Shown here: positions 51,905 to 59,747 of the stretch, piece by piece
Position numbering within the stretch: position 1 is the first letter of the stretch
How the letters are laid out: each line of letters starts with the position of its first letter
Source: Mycoplasmatota bacterium
Lineage (GTDB): Bacteria; Bacillota_I; Bacilli_A; Izemoplasmatales; Hujiaoplasmataceae
DNA: 64,000 nt
Direction: 5' to 3'
NCBI GenBank assembly: GCA_027859085.1
Contig: JAQIBJ010000047.1
Coordinates: 1 to 64,000, forward strand
Notes under the pieces: model-generated
Seen by the model: the letters and a program-made list of their open reading frames with translations, nothing else
What the model was told of the DNA's origin: nothing
The model's database searches: none
Made by a program: the position numbers and the translations under genes

Positions 51905-54106
51905 ATGATAGAGTTAAAGAATATTTCAAAGTTTTATAGTAAAAATCAAACGGTTAGTTTGGGTTTAAGAAAAATTAATTTAAAGCTAGGAATTAATGAG
52001 TTTGTAGCGATTGTAGGGGAAAGTGGTTCAGGTAAAACCACACTTTTAAATGTGATATCAGGTATTGATTCATATGAAGAAGGCGAACTTTATGTAAATG
52101 ATGAAGAAACATCATATTTTTCGAAGGATGATTGGGAAAATTATCGCAAAAAATATATTGCATTTATCTTTCAAAATTACAATTTGATTGAGTCATATAC
52201 AGTCTTACAAAATGTTGAAGCGGCTTTGATTTTATCTGGTTATCCAAAAGACGAATTAAGAGATAGAGCGGAGGCGATTATTGAGCGCGTTGGGTTGACT
52301 GACCATAAAAGCCATAAGGCAACAAAATTGTCTGGAGGACAAAAGCAACGTGTTGTTATTGCTAGAGCTATTGCAAAAGATGCACCGATTATTGTGGCTG
52401 ATGAACCAACAGGTAACTTAGACAGTGAATCTGCTCAAAATATTGTTGAATTACTTCATGAAATTTCTAAAGATAAACTAGTGATTGTGGTGACACATGA
52501 TTTTACTCAAGTTAAAGATCAAGCCACAAGACGTATTAGAATATATGATGGCGAAATAGTAGAAGATAAAAAAATAGAAAAAGTTAAACCAAAAAAATTA
52601 CCAAGTTTAGAAGATAAAGATTACCAAATGAATTTCAAAGAGACCATAAAAATGGTGCTTAGAAATTTATTGGCAACACCAAAGAAAAGTATTTTATTAT
52701 TCGTTATCTTTATGTTTATAACGTTCTTCTTTGCTTTTATCTATGGTGGTTTCTTATATGCACAAACTGAACAATCTGGTTATAATTCTAGTTTTGAATT
52801 TGCACCAGAAACAAGAATTGTTGTAAATAAAAAAGATGGCTCTGCTTTTACACAAGCAGAACTTGATGATATACAATCAAATTCAAAAGTTAGAACCATT
52901 GTTTATAATGATTATATGCTAGAGTATTCGAACAATTCAAATCGTGGATGGGATTTAAATAATAGTGATGTTGATTTATGGGGCCCGCTTATATTGCCGG
53001 TAAGTTATTTGGGATCAGACTATGAAGATATGCCTGAAGATGAAATAGTGCTTTCGATTCCTGAATACAATTTCCGCTCAGATCCTTATGATTTAACAGG
53101 AGATACAATTCTATTGTATGAAAGAGATGATATTACAAGTTTTACAATTAATAAGTACTTTGATTCATCAGAGTTGGTCGATATTTTAGGCGGTCGATAT
53201 CAATCTGTTGTATTTGTTCATGATAATCTATGGCAATCATTCAGTCGTGAAACAGGTTTCTTTAGGATTGCTGAAATTAGTTTTACTTATTTAAACAATA
53301 ATGATAAAGAATTGATATATACGCTTCAATATGAACAAGTATTAGTTAATGAATCATTGGCTGATGATGAAATAAATATTTCTTCCAATACATTTATGCA
53401 AGGCAGTGGATCTTTTGATAGTGATTTAAAAATAGATGCTTTTTATCAAACATTTGAAGAGGAAGGTATTACAGTTAATTTTCAACAATTAGACTATGGA
53501 AATATGGAATTAAATTCAAGGGTTTATAATGAATTTTTTTCACTTGATGAACAATATCAAATATCAATTTTTGCGAATGATGGTATAGATGCAAGAAATT
53601 ATGTTGATCAATTGAATAGACAAAATGTTGATGGTGAACAAATATACACGGTATATCATCCAGCGAGTGCTAGTTCGGGCAATCAATTAGAAGGTTTAAT
53701 CTTCTTGATTATGAACTTTGGCTTAATTTTCATGTTTGGTATCTTGTTTATTGGTATCTTCTTTATTTCATATGTAATTATTAAGAATATAATCAATTCT
53801 AAACTAAGTGATTATGCAATTTTTAGAACGATTGGAGCAAATAAATCGACGATTAGAAGTTTTATTTATCTAGAAAATATTTTTGTAGCAGTATTCGCTT
53901 ATATAATATTTGTCTTAGCCATTATATTTGGAACGCCTTACATTAAAGAAGAAGGTTTCTTGTATGTGTTGAAATTCTATAACTTTAGATACACATTATT
54001 CTTATTCATTTTTATTATGTTATTCTCTGCATTAATTTCAAGAAGATATTTATCTCGGGTATATCATGATAGTGTGGCTGAAACATTAAGAAGGGAGATG
54101 GAATAA
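51905..54106 (+). CDS. Fused ABC ATPase-FtsX permease (MacB/LolCDE-like), first of pair
   Basis: A 733-residue fusion. Residues 1-235 are an ATPase of the LolD/MacB type: Walker A GESGSGKTT (38-46), Q-loop FIFQNYNLIESYT, signature LSGGQKQRV, Walker B IIVADEPTGNLD, switch VTHD. A membrane helix (about 262-285) leads to an extracellular domain of about 310 residues, then three helices (about 600-628, 650-675, 690-712) of FtsX type with SDYAIFRTIGANKSTIRS. Likely a mechanotransmitting exporter or peptide-resistance transporter rather than an importer. It is two bases from its partner; the two probably form a heterodimer. Substrate unknown. Confidence 0.85.
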   Translation: MIELKNISKFYSKNQTVSLGLRKINLKLGINEFVAIVGESGSGKTTLLNVISGIDSYEEGELYVNDEETSYFSKDDWENYRKKYIAFIFQNYNLIESYTVLQNVEAALILSGYPKDELRDRAEAIIERVGLTDHKSHKATKLSGGQKQRVVIARAIAKDAPIIVADEPTGNLDSESAQNIVELLHEISKDKLVIVVTHDFTQVKDQATRRIRIYDGEIVEDKKIEKVKPKKLPSLEDKDYQMNFKETIKMVLRNLLATPKKSILLFVIFMFITFFFAFIYGGFLYAQTEQSGYNSSFEFAPETRIVVNKKDGSAFTQAELDDIQSNSKVRTIVYNDYMLEYSNNSNRGWDLNNSDVDLWGPLILPVSYLGSDYEDMPEDEIVLSIPEYNFRSDPYDLTGDTILLYERDDITSFTINKYFDSSELVDILGGRYQSVVFVHDNLWQSFSRETGFFRIAEISFTYLNNNDKELIYTLQYEQVLVNESLADDEINISSNTFMQGSGSFDSDLKIDAFYQTFEEEGITVNFQQLDYGNMELNSRVYNEFFSLDEQYQISIFANDGIDARNYVDQLNRQNVDGEQIYTVYHPASASSGNQLEGLIFLIMNFGLIFMFGILFIGIFFISYVIIKNIINSKLSDYAIFRTIGANKSTIRSFIYLENIFVAVFAYIIFVLAIIFGTPYIKEEGFLYVLKFYNFRYTLFLFIFIMLFSALISRRYLSRVYHDSVAETLRREME

Positions 54107-54107
54107 C

Positions 54108-56537
54108 ATGATTAAATTAAATAATATTAATAAGTATTTTAATAAAAACAGAAATAATGAAATTCATGTTATTAACAACACTTCTATTGAATTTCCTGAA
54201 ACTGGATTAGTCGCAATTACTGGGCCATCTGGTTGTGGGAAAACAACGCTTTTAAACGTGATTGCTGGATTGGATAGTTTTCGCGATGGTGAAATCGTAT
54301 ATGAAGAAGAAAGTATTCAAAGATACAAATCTTCTAAGATAGATCAAATTAGAAATAATAAAATTGGTTTTATTTTTCAAAACTATAATTTAATAACACA
54401 TCAAACGGTTTATGAAAATATTAAGACATCGCTGAATATAGCTGGTCTTTACGATAAAGAAAAAATAGATGAAAGAATCAACTATAGTCTAGAACAAGTT
54501 GGTATGTATAATTACCGAAAAAGAAGTGTCTTAGCATTATCTGGAGGTCAACAACAACGCGTTGGTATCGCAAGAGCGATTGCTAAAAACCCTGATGTTA
54601 TTTTAGCTGATGAACCAACCGGAAACTTAGATAGTAATAATACATTTGAAGTCATGAGTTTAATCAAAAATATTTCAAAAAGCAAACTAGTTATTTTAGT
54701 GACTCATGAAAGAAATTTAGTAGACTTATATGCGGATAGAATCATTGAATTAAAAGACGGTTTGGTCGTCAATGATTATCAAAACTTTAATAGTTCAACT
54801 TATGAACATAAAGATGACCGCTATATTTATTTAAAAGATTTAAAAAACGAAGATTTAGAATCTCAATTTATCGATTACTATTATGAATCAGAAAGTAAAA
54901 AACATTTTAATTTAAAAGTTGTCGAAATGAATAATACCATTTATATTAAAGCAAATTCAGATAAAAAAATTGTTTTTGTTGATGATGAATCAGAGGTACA
55001 TTTAATAGATGACCATAAAAAAGAAGTGAAAGTTGATGAAATGGAACCATTGGATTTCGATTCTTTTGACCCGATTAATCATCATAATAGTAAGTCTTTA
55101 TTTAGATGGCGCGATACCTTGTTGAATGGTTTGAAAAAATTATTTTCAAGAAAGAAATTTACAAAGAAAATTACAATATTTGTTTATTTTGTGATTTCTG
55201 CGGTTGTGGCAGCACAGTTAGCGTCTTTAGGAAACTTAATCAAAGTTGATGAAACCCAATTCTTATCTGCACCTAAAAGTTTTGTAGGTGTTGATTCGAC
55301 TGGAGGATTAACTTATGATGAATTAAGAGAAATTGCAGATGTTGAAGGGGTAGAAATTCCATATGTTCAAAATATATATCTGTTTTTTAGTGATCAAACT
55401 TTTTATCAAACTGAAGTTGCTGCTGAGGTAGGTGCTTATGCAGTTAAAGCATCTTGGGTAGATTCCGGTGATTTAGTTTTAGGCGAAATGCCTGAAGGTG
55501 ATGATCAAATTGTCATTTCTACTAGTGTTGCCAAAAGATTGCTAATGAATTATAACGTTTCACAAATGGGATATAATTCACAAGGTGAATTGTTTGATTT
55601 TACAGTTGTTGATTTTAATTTAGACGGCCATGATATGAAGGTTGTTGGAATCATAGAAACGAATGAACAATTGGTGGTTACCGATGATACAAGTTACGCT
55701 ATGTTTTTAGCAAATCAATTCAATTATTCGAATATTGACTTATATGAAGATCACATTAATATCATAGATGGTGTAAATGTAACTGCAGCTGATGAAATTA
55801 TTGTTAATGAAAGTTCAACATATGATATAGGTGATAGTGTAAGATTATATACGAGTAATTCTTCATTGATTGATGAATATGAAGTGGTTGGAACTTATGA
55901 ATATGTAGATGAGCTTACTTTAACTAGACCAGACTACTTAATAGCAACCGCAGCCTTTGAAAATGCAATTTTAAAAAATATGGGAAGCAGATTAAATGTT
56001 TCTTTTGGTCAAAGTTCTGACTATTTATTTTATGCAGATGACAAGGGGGCAGTCATACAAGATCTTGAAGAACTTGGATATGAAGCAGTTGACATTTATG
56101 AAGTAGAAAGAACAAATTATATCGAGGATAGAGCAGCTGCCGTTTCTGGTCAAGTTATAACATTGTTAGTGATCCTTGGTGGTATTGTCTTGTTTATCTT
56201 CTTTGTGATGAGAACAAGTATGATTAATAGAGTTAAAGAAATAGGTATATATAGAGCAATTGGTGCCACTAAAAAAGATGTCTATAAAATATTCTTATCA
56301 GAAATTCTTGTCTATACAACCATTGCTTCAGCATCCGGATATTTGTTATCAAGTTATGTTTTAATGGGTATAGAACGACAAGTGAGAACATTTTTCTCAG
56401 TATTCTATTTACCTTTCTGGTTATTAATGCTTGGATCGATAGGAATATATGCTGTAAATATAATTTTTGGTTTATTACCGGTCTTTAATTTAATGAGAAA
56501 AACACCAGCTGAAATTCTAGCGAAATATGATATTTAA
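54108..56537 (+). CDS. Fused ABC ATPase-FtsX permease, second of pair
   Basis: An 809-residue protein of the same layout. ATPase: GPSGCGKTT (39-47), FIFQNYNLITHQT, LSGGQQQRV, VILADEPTGNLD, VTHE. A linker of about 110 acidic residues (near 230-335) is longer than in the first protein. Helix about 349-370, an extracellular domain of about 310 residues, then three helices with IGIYRAIGATKKDVYKIFL and the end KTPAEILAKYDI, a common FtsX/MacB terminus. GAAGGGAGATGG serves as Shine-Dalgarno. No two-component genes typical of bacitracin exporters are adjacent. Confidence 0.85.
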   Translation: MIKLNNINKYFNKNRNNEIHVINNTSIEFPETGLVAITGPSGCGKTTLLNVIAGLDSFRDGEIVYEEESIQRYKSSKIDQIRNNKIGFIFQNYNLITHQTVYENIKTSLNIAGLYDKEKIDERINYSLEQVGMYNYRKRSVLALSGGQQQRVGIARAIAKNPDVILADEPTGNLDSNNTFEVMSLIKNISKSKLVILVTHERNLVDLYADRIIELKDGLVVNDYQNFNSSTYEHKDDRYIYLKDLKNEDLESQFIDYYYESESKKHFNLKVVEMNNTIYIKANSDKKIVFVDDESEVHLIDDHKKEVKVDEMEPLDFDSFDPINHHNSKSLFRWRDTLLNGLKKLFSRKKFTKKITIFVYFVISAVVAAQLASLGNLIKVDETQFLSAPKSFVGVDSTGGLTYDELREIADVEGVEIPYVQNIYLFFSDQTFYQTEVAAEVGAYAVKASWVDSGDLVLGEMPEGDDQIVISTSVAKRLLMNYNVSQMGYNSQGELFDFTVVDFNLDGHDMKVVGIIETNEQLVVTDDTSYAMFLANQFNYSNIDLYEDHINIIDGVNVTAADEIIVNESSTYDIGDSVRLYTSNSSLIDEYEVVGTYEYVDELTLTRPDYLIATAAFENAILKNMGSRLNVSFGQSSDYLFYADDKGAVIQDLEELGYEAVDIYEVERTNYIEDRAAAVSGQVITLLVILGGIVLFIFFVMRTSMINRVKEIGIYRAIGATKKDVYKIFLSEILVYTTIASASGYLLSSYVLMGIERQVRTFFSVFYLPFWLLMLGSIGIYAVNIIFGLLPVFNLMRKTPAEILAKYDI

Positions 56538-56564
56538 TTTACAATAAATACACGGATAAAAATC

Positions 56565-56593
56565 TTGACTATTTACAATTATTATTATATAAT
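56565..56593 (+). promoter_or_regulatory. Promoter of rplK-rplA
   Basis: TTGACT (56565-56570), 17-base spacer, TATAAT (56588-56593). Transcription would begin near 56600, leaving a leader of about 70 bases. Confidence 0.92.
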
Positions 56594-56619
56594 GTCATAG
56601 CGTGCAATATGTAATTAGA

Positions 56620-56646
56620 GTGGGAGGAAGAAATTCCATTCACCAC
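56620..56646 (+). promoter_or_regulatory. L1-type operator in the rplK leader
   Basis: GTGG (56620-56623) pairs with CCAC (56643-56646). A GA dinucleotide and ATTCA form an asymmetric internal loop. The inner hairpin is GGAA-GAAA-TTCC (56626-56637). This resembles the ribosomal L1 site on rplK-rplA mRNA. L1, the product of rplA, would repress translation of the pair. Confidence 0.7.
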
Positions 56647-56672
56647 ATCACGAAAATAAGGAGGTGTCTTTC

Positions 56673-57098
56673 GTGGCTAAAGAAGTAAAAAATGTAGTTA
56701 AACTGCAAGTTCCTGGTGGAAAAGCAACACCAGCACCACCAATTGGACCTATTTTAGGACAAGCAGGAGTTAACATCCAACAATTTTGTGTGCAATTCAA
56801 TGATAGAACTAAAGATCAGGTAGGAAACATTATTCCTGTTGTATTGACTGTTTATGACGATCGTTCATTCACATTTATTACAAAAACTCCACCTGCTAGT
56901 GATTTATTGAAAAAAGCATGTAAAATTCAAAAAGGAGCTGGAAACTCTAAAGAAGAAACCGTAGCAACGATTACTTGGGATCAATTAAGAGAAATCGCTG
57001 AACAAAAAATGCCAGACCTTAACGCAAATGATGTAGAAGCAGCAGCTCGCATTATTGAAGGTACGGCTCGTAACATGGGAATTGTCGTTAAAGACTAA
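56673..57098 (+). CDS. rplK: 50S ribosomal protein L11 (GTG start)
   Basis: A 141-residue L11 of the GTPase-associated centre. [20 protein letters not shown] with the proline-rich hinge, and [17 protein letters not shown] at the end. GTG at 56673 is eight bases after AAGGAGG (56658-56664) and gives the standard [10 protein letters not shown] start; a GTG at 56664 overlaps that site. Confidence 0.97.
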   Translation: MAKEVKNVVKLQVPGGKATPAPPIGPILGQAGVNIQQFCVQFNDRTKDQVGNIIPVVLTVYDDRSFTFITKTPPASDLLKKACKIQKGAGNSKEETVATITWDQLREIAEQKMPDLNANDVEAAARIIEGTARNMGIVVKD

Positions 57099-57139
57099 GT
57101 TTATAAGTTGTTAATATAGATTTTAATACAACTATATAA

Positions 57140-57165
57140 TTGGGAGGACATTCCGCTAAAACCAA
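57140..57165 (+). promoter_or_regulatory. Second L1-type operator, before rplA
   Basis: TTGG (57140-57143) pairs with CCAA (57062 numbering avoided: bases 57162-57165). A GA dinucleotide and GCTAAAA form the asymmetric loop. The inner hairpin is GGA-CAT-TCC (57146-57154, with loop 57149-57151). It repeats the design of the site before rplK with one compensatory change at the outermost pair. It lies between rplK and rplA, 21 bases before the rplA start. Confidence 0.6.
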
Positions 57166-57185
57166 ATATAGGAGGAAACACAACA

Positions 57186-57878
57186 ATGGCAAAAAAAGGA
57201 AAAAAATACACTGAAGCATTCAGTAAAGTTGATAGAACAAAAACTTATCCAGTTGATGAAGCTGTAGAGTTGGTGAAATCAATTTCCTTTGAAAATTTTG
57301 ATGCATCTTTTGAATTGGCTTTCAATCTTAACCTTAACCCTCGTAAAGCAGAACAAAACCTTAGAGGCGCTGTCGTTTTACCGAATGGAACAGGGAAAAC
57401 AAAAACTGTATTAGTTTTTGCTAAAGGTGCAAAAGCTAAAGAAGCTGAAGAAGCTGGCGCTGATTACGTTGGCGATGAAGACTTAGTGAAAAAAATCAAC
57501 GATGGATGGGCAGAATTTGACGTGGTAATTGCAACACCAGACATGATGGCAACTGTTGGTAAGTTAGGACGTGTATTAGGGCCTAAAGGTTTAATGCCTA
57601 ACCCTAAAACAGGAACTGTTACAATGGATGTAGAAAAAGCTGTTAGCGATTCTAAAGGTGGGAAAATCACTTATCGCGTAGACAAATTTGGAAACATTTT
57701 AGTCTTAATTGGAAAAGTTTCATTCACAACTGAAAAACTTGTTGAAAACATTAAAACAGTTGTAGATGTTGTAAGAAAACTTAGACCATCAACAGTAAAA
57801 GGTGTATATCTTAAAAATGTTAGTATCTCATCTACGATGGGACCTGGCGTAAAATTAGAAGTTAAAAAAACAATATAA
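57186..57878 (+). CDS. rplA: 50S ribosomal protein L1
   Basis: A 230-residue L1, which moves the E-site stalk and in many bacteria represses its own operon. [20 protein letters not shown] at the start, [39 protein letters not shown] (near 130-148), and [17 protein letters not shown] at the end. AGGAGG precedes ATG. The 87-base gap after rplK holds an L1-like hairpin. Confidence 0.98.
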   Translation: MAKKGKKYTEAFSKVDRTKTYPVDEAVELVKSISFENFDASFELAFNLNLNPRKAEQNLRGAVVLPNGTGKTKTVLVFAKGAKAKEAEEAGADYVGDEDLVKKINDGWAEFDVVIATPDMMATVGKLGRVLGPKGLMPNPKTGTVTMDVEKAVSDSKGGKITYRVDKFGNILVLIGKVSFTTEKLVENIKTVVDVVRKLRPSTVKGVYLKNVSISSTMGPGVKLEVKKTI

Positions 57879-57881
57879 TAA

Positions 57882-57990
57882 TCGAAGACAGTAGGGGCTA
57901 GCGCTTAATAAGCCTACCGAGATTAAGATTTTTAAATTCACTATTTAAACCTCTTTTTCTCGTTAAAAGAGGTTTTCGTATTTATTAGAC
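57882..57990 (+). promoter_or_regulatory. Ribosomal protein L10 leader RNA
   Basis: GAAGACAGTAGGGGC (57884-57898) and GCCTACCGAGATTAAG (57912-57927) are the hallmark strands of the L10 leader (a helix closed by TAGG/CCTA with the kink-turn GA tract). L10, with L12, binds it and reduces rplJL expression. A terminator hairpin follows inside the leader. Confidence 0.9.
57947..57985 (+). terminator. Attenuator terminator of the L10 leader
   Basis: AAACCTCTTTT (57947-57957) pairs with AAAAGAGGTTT (57965-57975), followed by TCGTATTTATT. It lies between the L10-binding motif and rplJ, so L10 binding could favour termination. The T run is interrupted, which suggests partial read-through. Confidence 0.8.
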
Positions 57991-58007
57991 AAGAAGGAGG
58001 TCTATGA

Positions 58008-58583
58008 ATGGCTAATCAAAAAGTTATCGACACTAAACAACAATTAGTTAATGAAGTTGCTGAAAGAATGTCTAACTCAAAATCTTTTGTTATTGCTGAA
58101 TACCAAGGTCTTACAGTTGAAAAAACTCAAGTTTTACGTAACGAATTGCGTGAAGCTGGATGTGAAATGTTTGTGATTAAAAACAATATTTCAAGAAGAG
58201 CAGCTGAAGCACAAGGGTATAATGAATTAATGGAAGATTTAGACGGACCAAACACGGTTGTTTTCAGTTATGAAGATCAAGTATCAGCAGCCAAAATACT
58301 ATACGAGTTTGCTAAAAAGAACAAAAAGCTTAAAATCAAATCAGGAATAGTTGACGGAAATTTTTACGAAATTGAAAAAATCAAAGAGATTTCACTATTA
58401 CCAAACAGAGAAGGCCTATTAACTATGTTAGCTGGTCAAATGTTAGCACCAGTAAGAGAGTTAGCGGTAGGTTTGTATTTATTAACAGAAGAAGATTCTG
58501 AAGAAGAAAATTCTGAAGAAGTAGATTCTAAAGAAGAAAATTCTAAAGAAGAAGATTCTAAAAAAGAAAATGAAAGCAATTAA
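58008..58583 (+). CDS. rplJ: 50S ribosomal protein L10 with acidic repeat tail
   Basis: A 191-residue L10, the base of the L7/L12 stalk. The core (1-161) is standard: KSFVIAEYQGLTVEKTQVLR, MFVIKNNISRRAAEA, and a C-terminal helix that holds L12 dimers (MLAGQMLAPVRELAVGLYLL). Residues 162-191 are extra: five 5-residue units of the type EDSEE/ENSKE, encoded by 15-base tandem repeats at 58491-58565. Relatives usually stop near residue 165. AAGGAGG precedes ATG. Confidence 0.95.
   Translation: MANQKVIDTKQQLVNEVAERMSNSKSFVIAEYQGLTVEKTQVLRNELREAGCEMFVIKNNISRRAAEAQGYNELMEDLDGPNTVVFSYEDQVSAAKILYEFAKKNKKLKIKSGIVDGNFYEIEKIKEISLLPNREGLLTMLAGQMLAPVRELAVGLYLLTEEDSEEENSEEVDSKEENSKEEDSKKENESN
58491..58565 (+). 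repeat. Tandem 15-base repeat, five units, in rplJ
   Basis: Five in-frame copies of GAAGATTCTGAAGAA-like units starting at 58491, 58506, 58521, 58536 and 58551, each encoding a pentapeptide (EDSEE, ENSEE, VDSKE, ENSKE, EDSKK). Identity between units is high, so the number could vary between strains by slippage. Confidence 0.9.
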
Positions 58584-58598
58584 TAGGAGGATATTATA

Positions 58599-58970
58599 AT
58601 GGCAAAAATTATTGTTAAAGATTTTATTGAATCATTAAAAGAAATGAATATTTTAGAAATCAAAGAATTAGTCGACGCAATGAAAGACGAATTCGGTATT
58701 GACCCATCAGCAGTAGCGGCAGCACCTGCAGCAGCAGCTGAAGTAGAAGACGAAGGTCCAAAACAAGTTGATGTTATGTTAACAGCAATTGGTGGATCTA
58801 AAGTTAAGGTTATTAAAGTTGTTAGAGCATTAAATGGTATGGGCTTAATCGAAGCTAAAAAATTAGTTGACTCTGCACCTGTAGCAATCAAAGAAAAAGT
58901 TAGTGAAGATGAAGGTAAAGAAATTTCTGAAAAATTAACTGAAGCTGGAGCTACAGTAGAATTAAAATAG
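58599..58970 (+). CDS. rplL: 50S ribosomal protein L7/L12
   Basis: A 123-residue L7/L12, present in several copies on L10 and recruiting elongation factors. N-terminal dimer helices LEIKELVDAMKDEFGIDP, the alanine-rich hinge SAVAAAPAAAAEVED, and the globular KVIKVVRALNGMGLIEAKKL. TAGGAGG precedes ATG. A terminator follows. Confidence 0.98.
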   Translation: MAKIIVKDFIESLKEMNILEIKELVDAMKDEFGIDPSAVAAAPAAAAEVEDEGPKQVDVMLTAIGGSKVKVIKVVRALNGMGLIEAKKLVDSAPVAIKEKVSEDEGKEISEKLTEAGATVELK

Positions 58971-58991
58971 TAATTCAACATTGAGATGAAC

Positions 58992-59018
58992 ATAAACCTG
59001 GGGATGCCTCAGGTTTTT
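58992..59018 (+). terminator. Intrinsic terminator after rplL
   Basis: AAACCTG (58994-59000) with GG, then CC and CAGGTTT (59010-59016): a 9-bp stem with one T bulge, followed by TT and ATT. Confidence 0.85.
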
Positions 59019-59040
59019 ATTCATGTATGAGGTTATGATT

Positions 59041-59628
59041 ATGGGACATTATTTTATCAATCAAGAAGATTTAAATTCAAATAAAAAAGAACATTTTGTT
59101 CTGATAGAAGATAAGAAATTTTCTTTTATAACTGACCACGGTGTGTTTTCAAAAAAAGGTTTGGACTTTGGTTCAAGATTGCTGATAGATACAACCAAAG
59201 ACCTATCATTTAATAGTGCTTTAGATCTTGGGTGCGGATACGGACCCATTGGTATTATTCTTAAATCCTTCAACTTTAAAGCAATGATTGATATGGTTGA
59301 TGTTAATGAAAGAGCCATTGAACTTGCCAAAGAAAATTCAAGGAATAATTATACAACGGTGAATGTTTTTAAAAGCGATGGCTTTCAAAACATTTCTGAA
59401 AAGTATGATTTAATTGTGACCAATCCGCCCATCCGGACTGGAAAGAAAGTTATCTACAAAATGTTTGAAGATGCAATGCATCATTTAGCTGATAATGGAT
59501 CACTGTATATGGTGATACAAAAGAAGCAAGGTGCAATGTCTGCAATCAAGTTTTGTCAAACTATCTATAATGATGTGGAGATTGTGAGTAAGAAATCAGG
59601 ATATGTTATAATTAGATGTTGTTTATAA
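59041..59628 (+). CDS. RsmC-like SAM-dependent methyltransferase (YbxB)
   Basis: A 195-residue methyltransferase of the RsmC/YbxB type, probably modifying a guanine of 16S rRNA. SAM motif SALDLGCGYGPIGIILKSF near 56-74, MVDVNERAIELAKENS, and the N2-guanine motif VTNPPIRTGKKVI. ATG 59041 is eight bases after GAGG; ATGs at 59023 and 59035 are before or too close to it. Position between rplL and rpoB is as in Bacillus ybxB. The gene lies after the rplL terminator. Confidence 0.9.
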   Translation: MGHYFINQEDLNSNKKEHFVLIEDKKFSFITDHGVFSKKGLDFGSRLLIDTTKDLSFNSALDLGCGYGPIGIILKSFNFKAMIDMVDVNERAIELAKENSRNNYTTVNVFKSDGFQNISEKYDLIVTNPPIRTGKKVIYKMFEDAMHHLADNGSLYMVIQKKQGAMSAIKFCQTIYNDVEIVSKKSGYVIIRCCL

Positions 59629-59657
59629 TTGACTGAATAGAATTATTATGATAAAAT
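59629..59657 (+). promoter_or_regulatory. Promoter of rpoB-rpoC
   Basis: TTGACT (59629-59634), 17-base spacer, TAAAAT (59652-59657) preceded by TGA (extended -10, 59649-59657). The -35 starts right after the methyltransferase stop codon. Transcription should begin near 59663. Confidence 0.85.
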
Positions 59658-59660
59658 ATT

Positions 59661-59683
59661 AAAATGCGTATAATGCGCATTTT
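59661..59683 (+). promoter_or_regulatory. Hairpin at the rpoBC transcription start
   Basis: AAAATGCG (59661-59668) pairs with CGCATTTT (59676-59683), loop TATAATG. It is followed by TGCG and T-rich DNA (TTTGCTTTTGTGTTTTT). It may terminate transcription from upstream, or act as an mRNA 5'-end stabiliser or attenuator for rpoBC, since it begins at the predicted start site. Confidence 0.7.
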
Positions 59684-59747
59684 TGCGTTTGCTTTTGTGT
59701 TTTTGCAAGCATAAAAAACACACCAAATTTATTTATGAGGTGATTGT

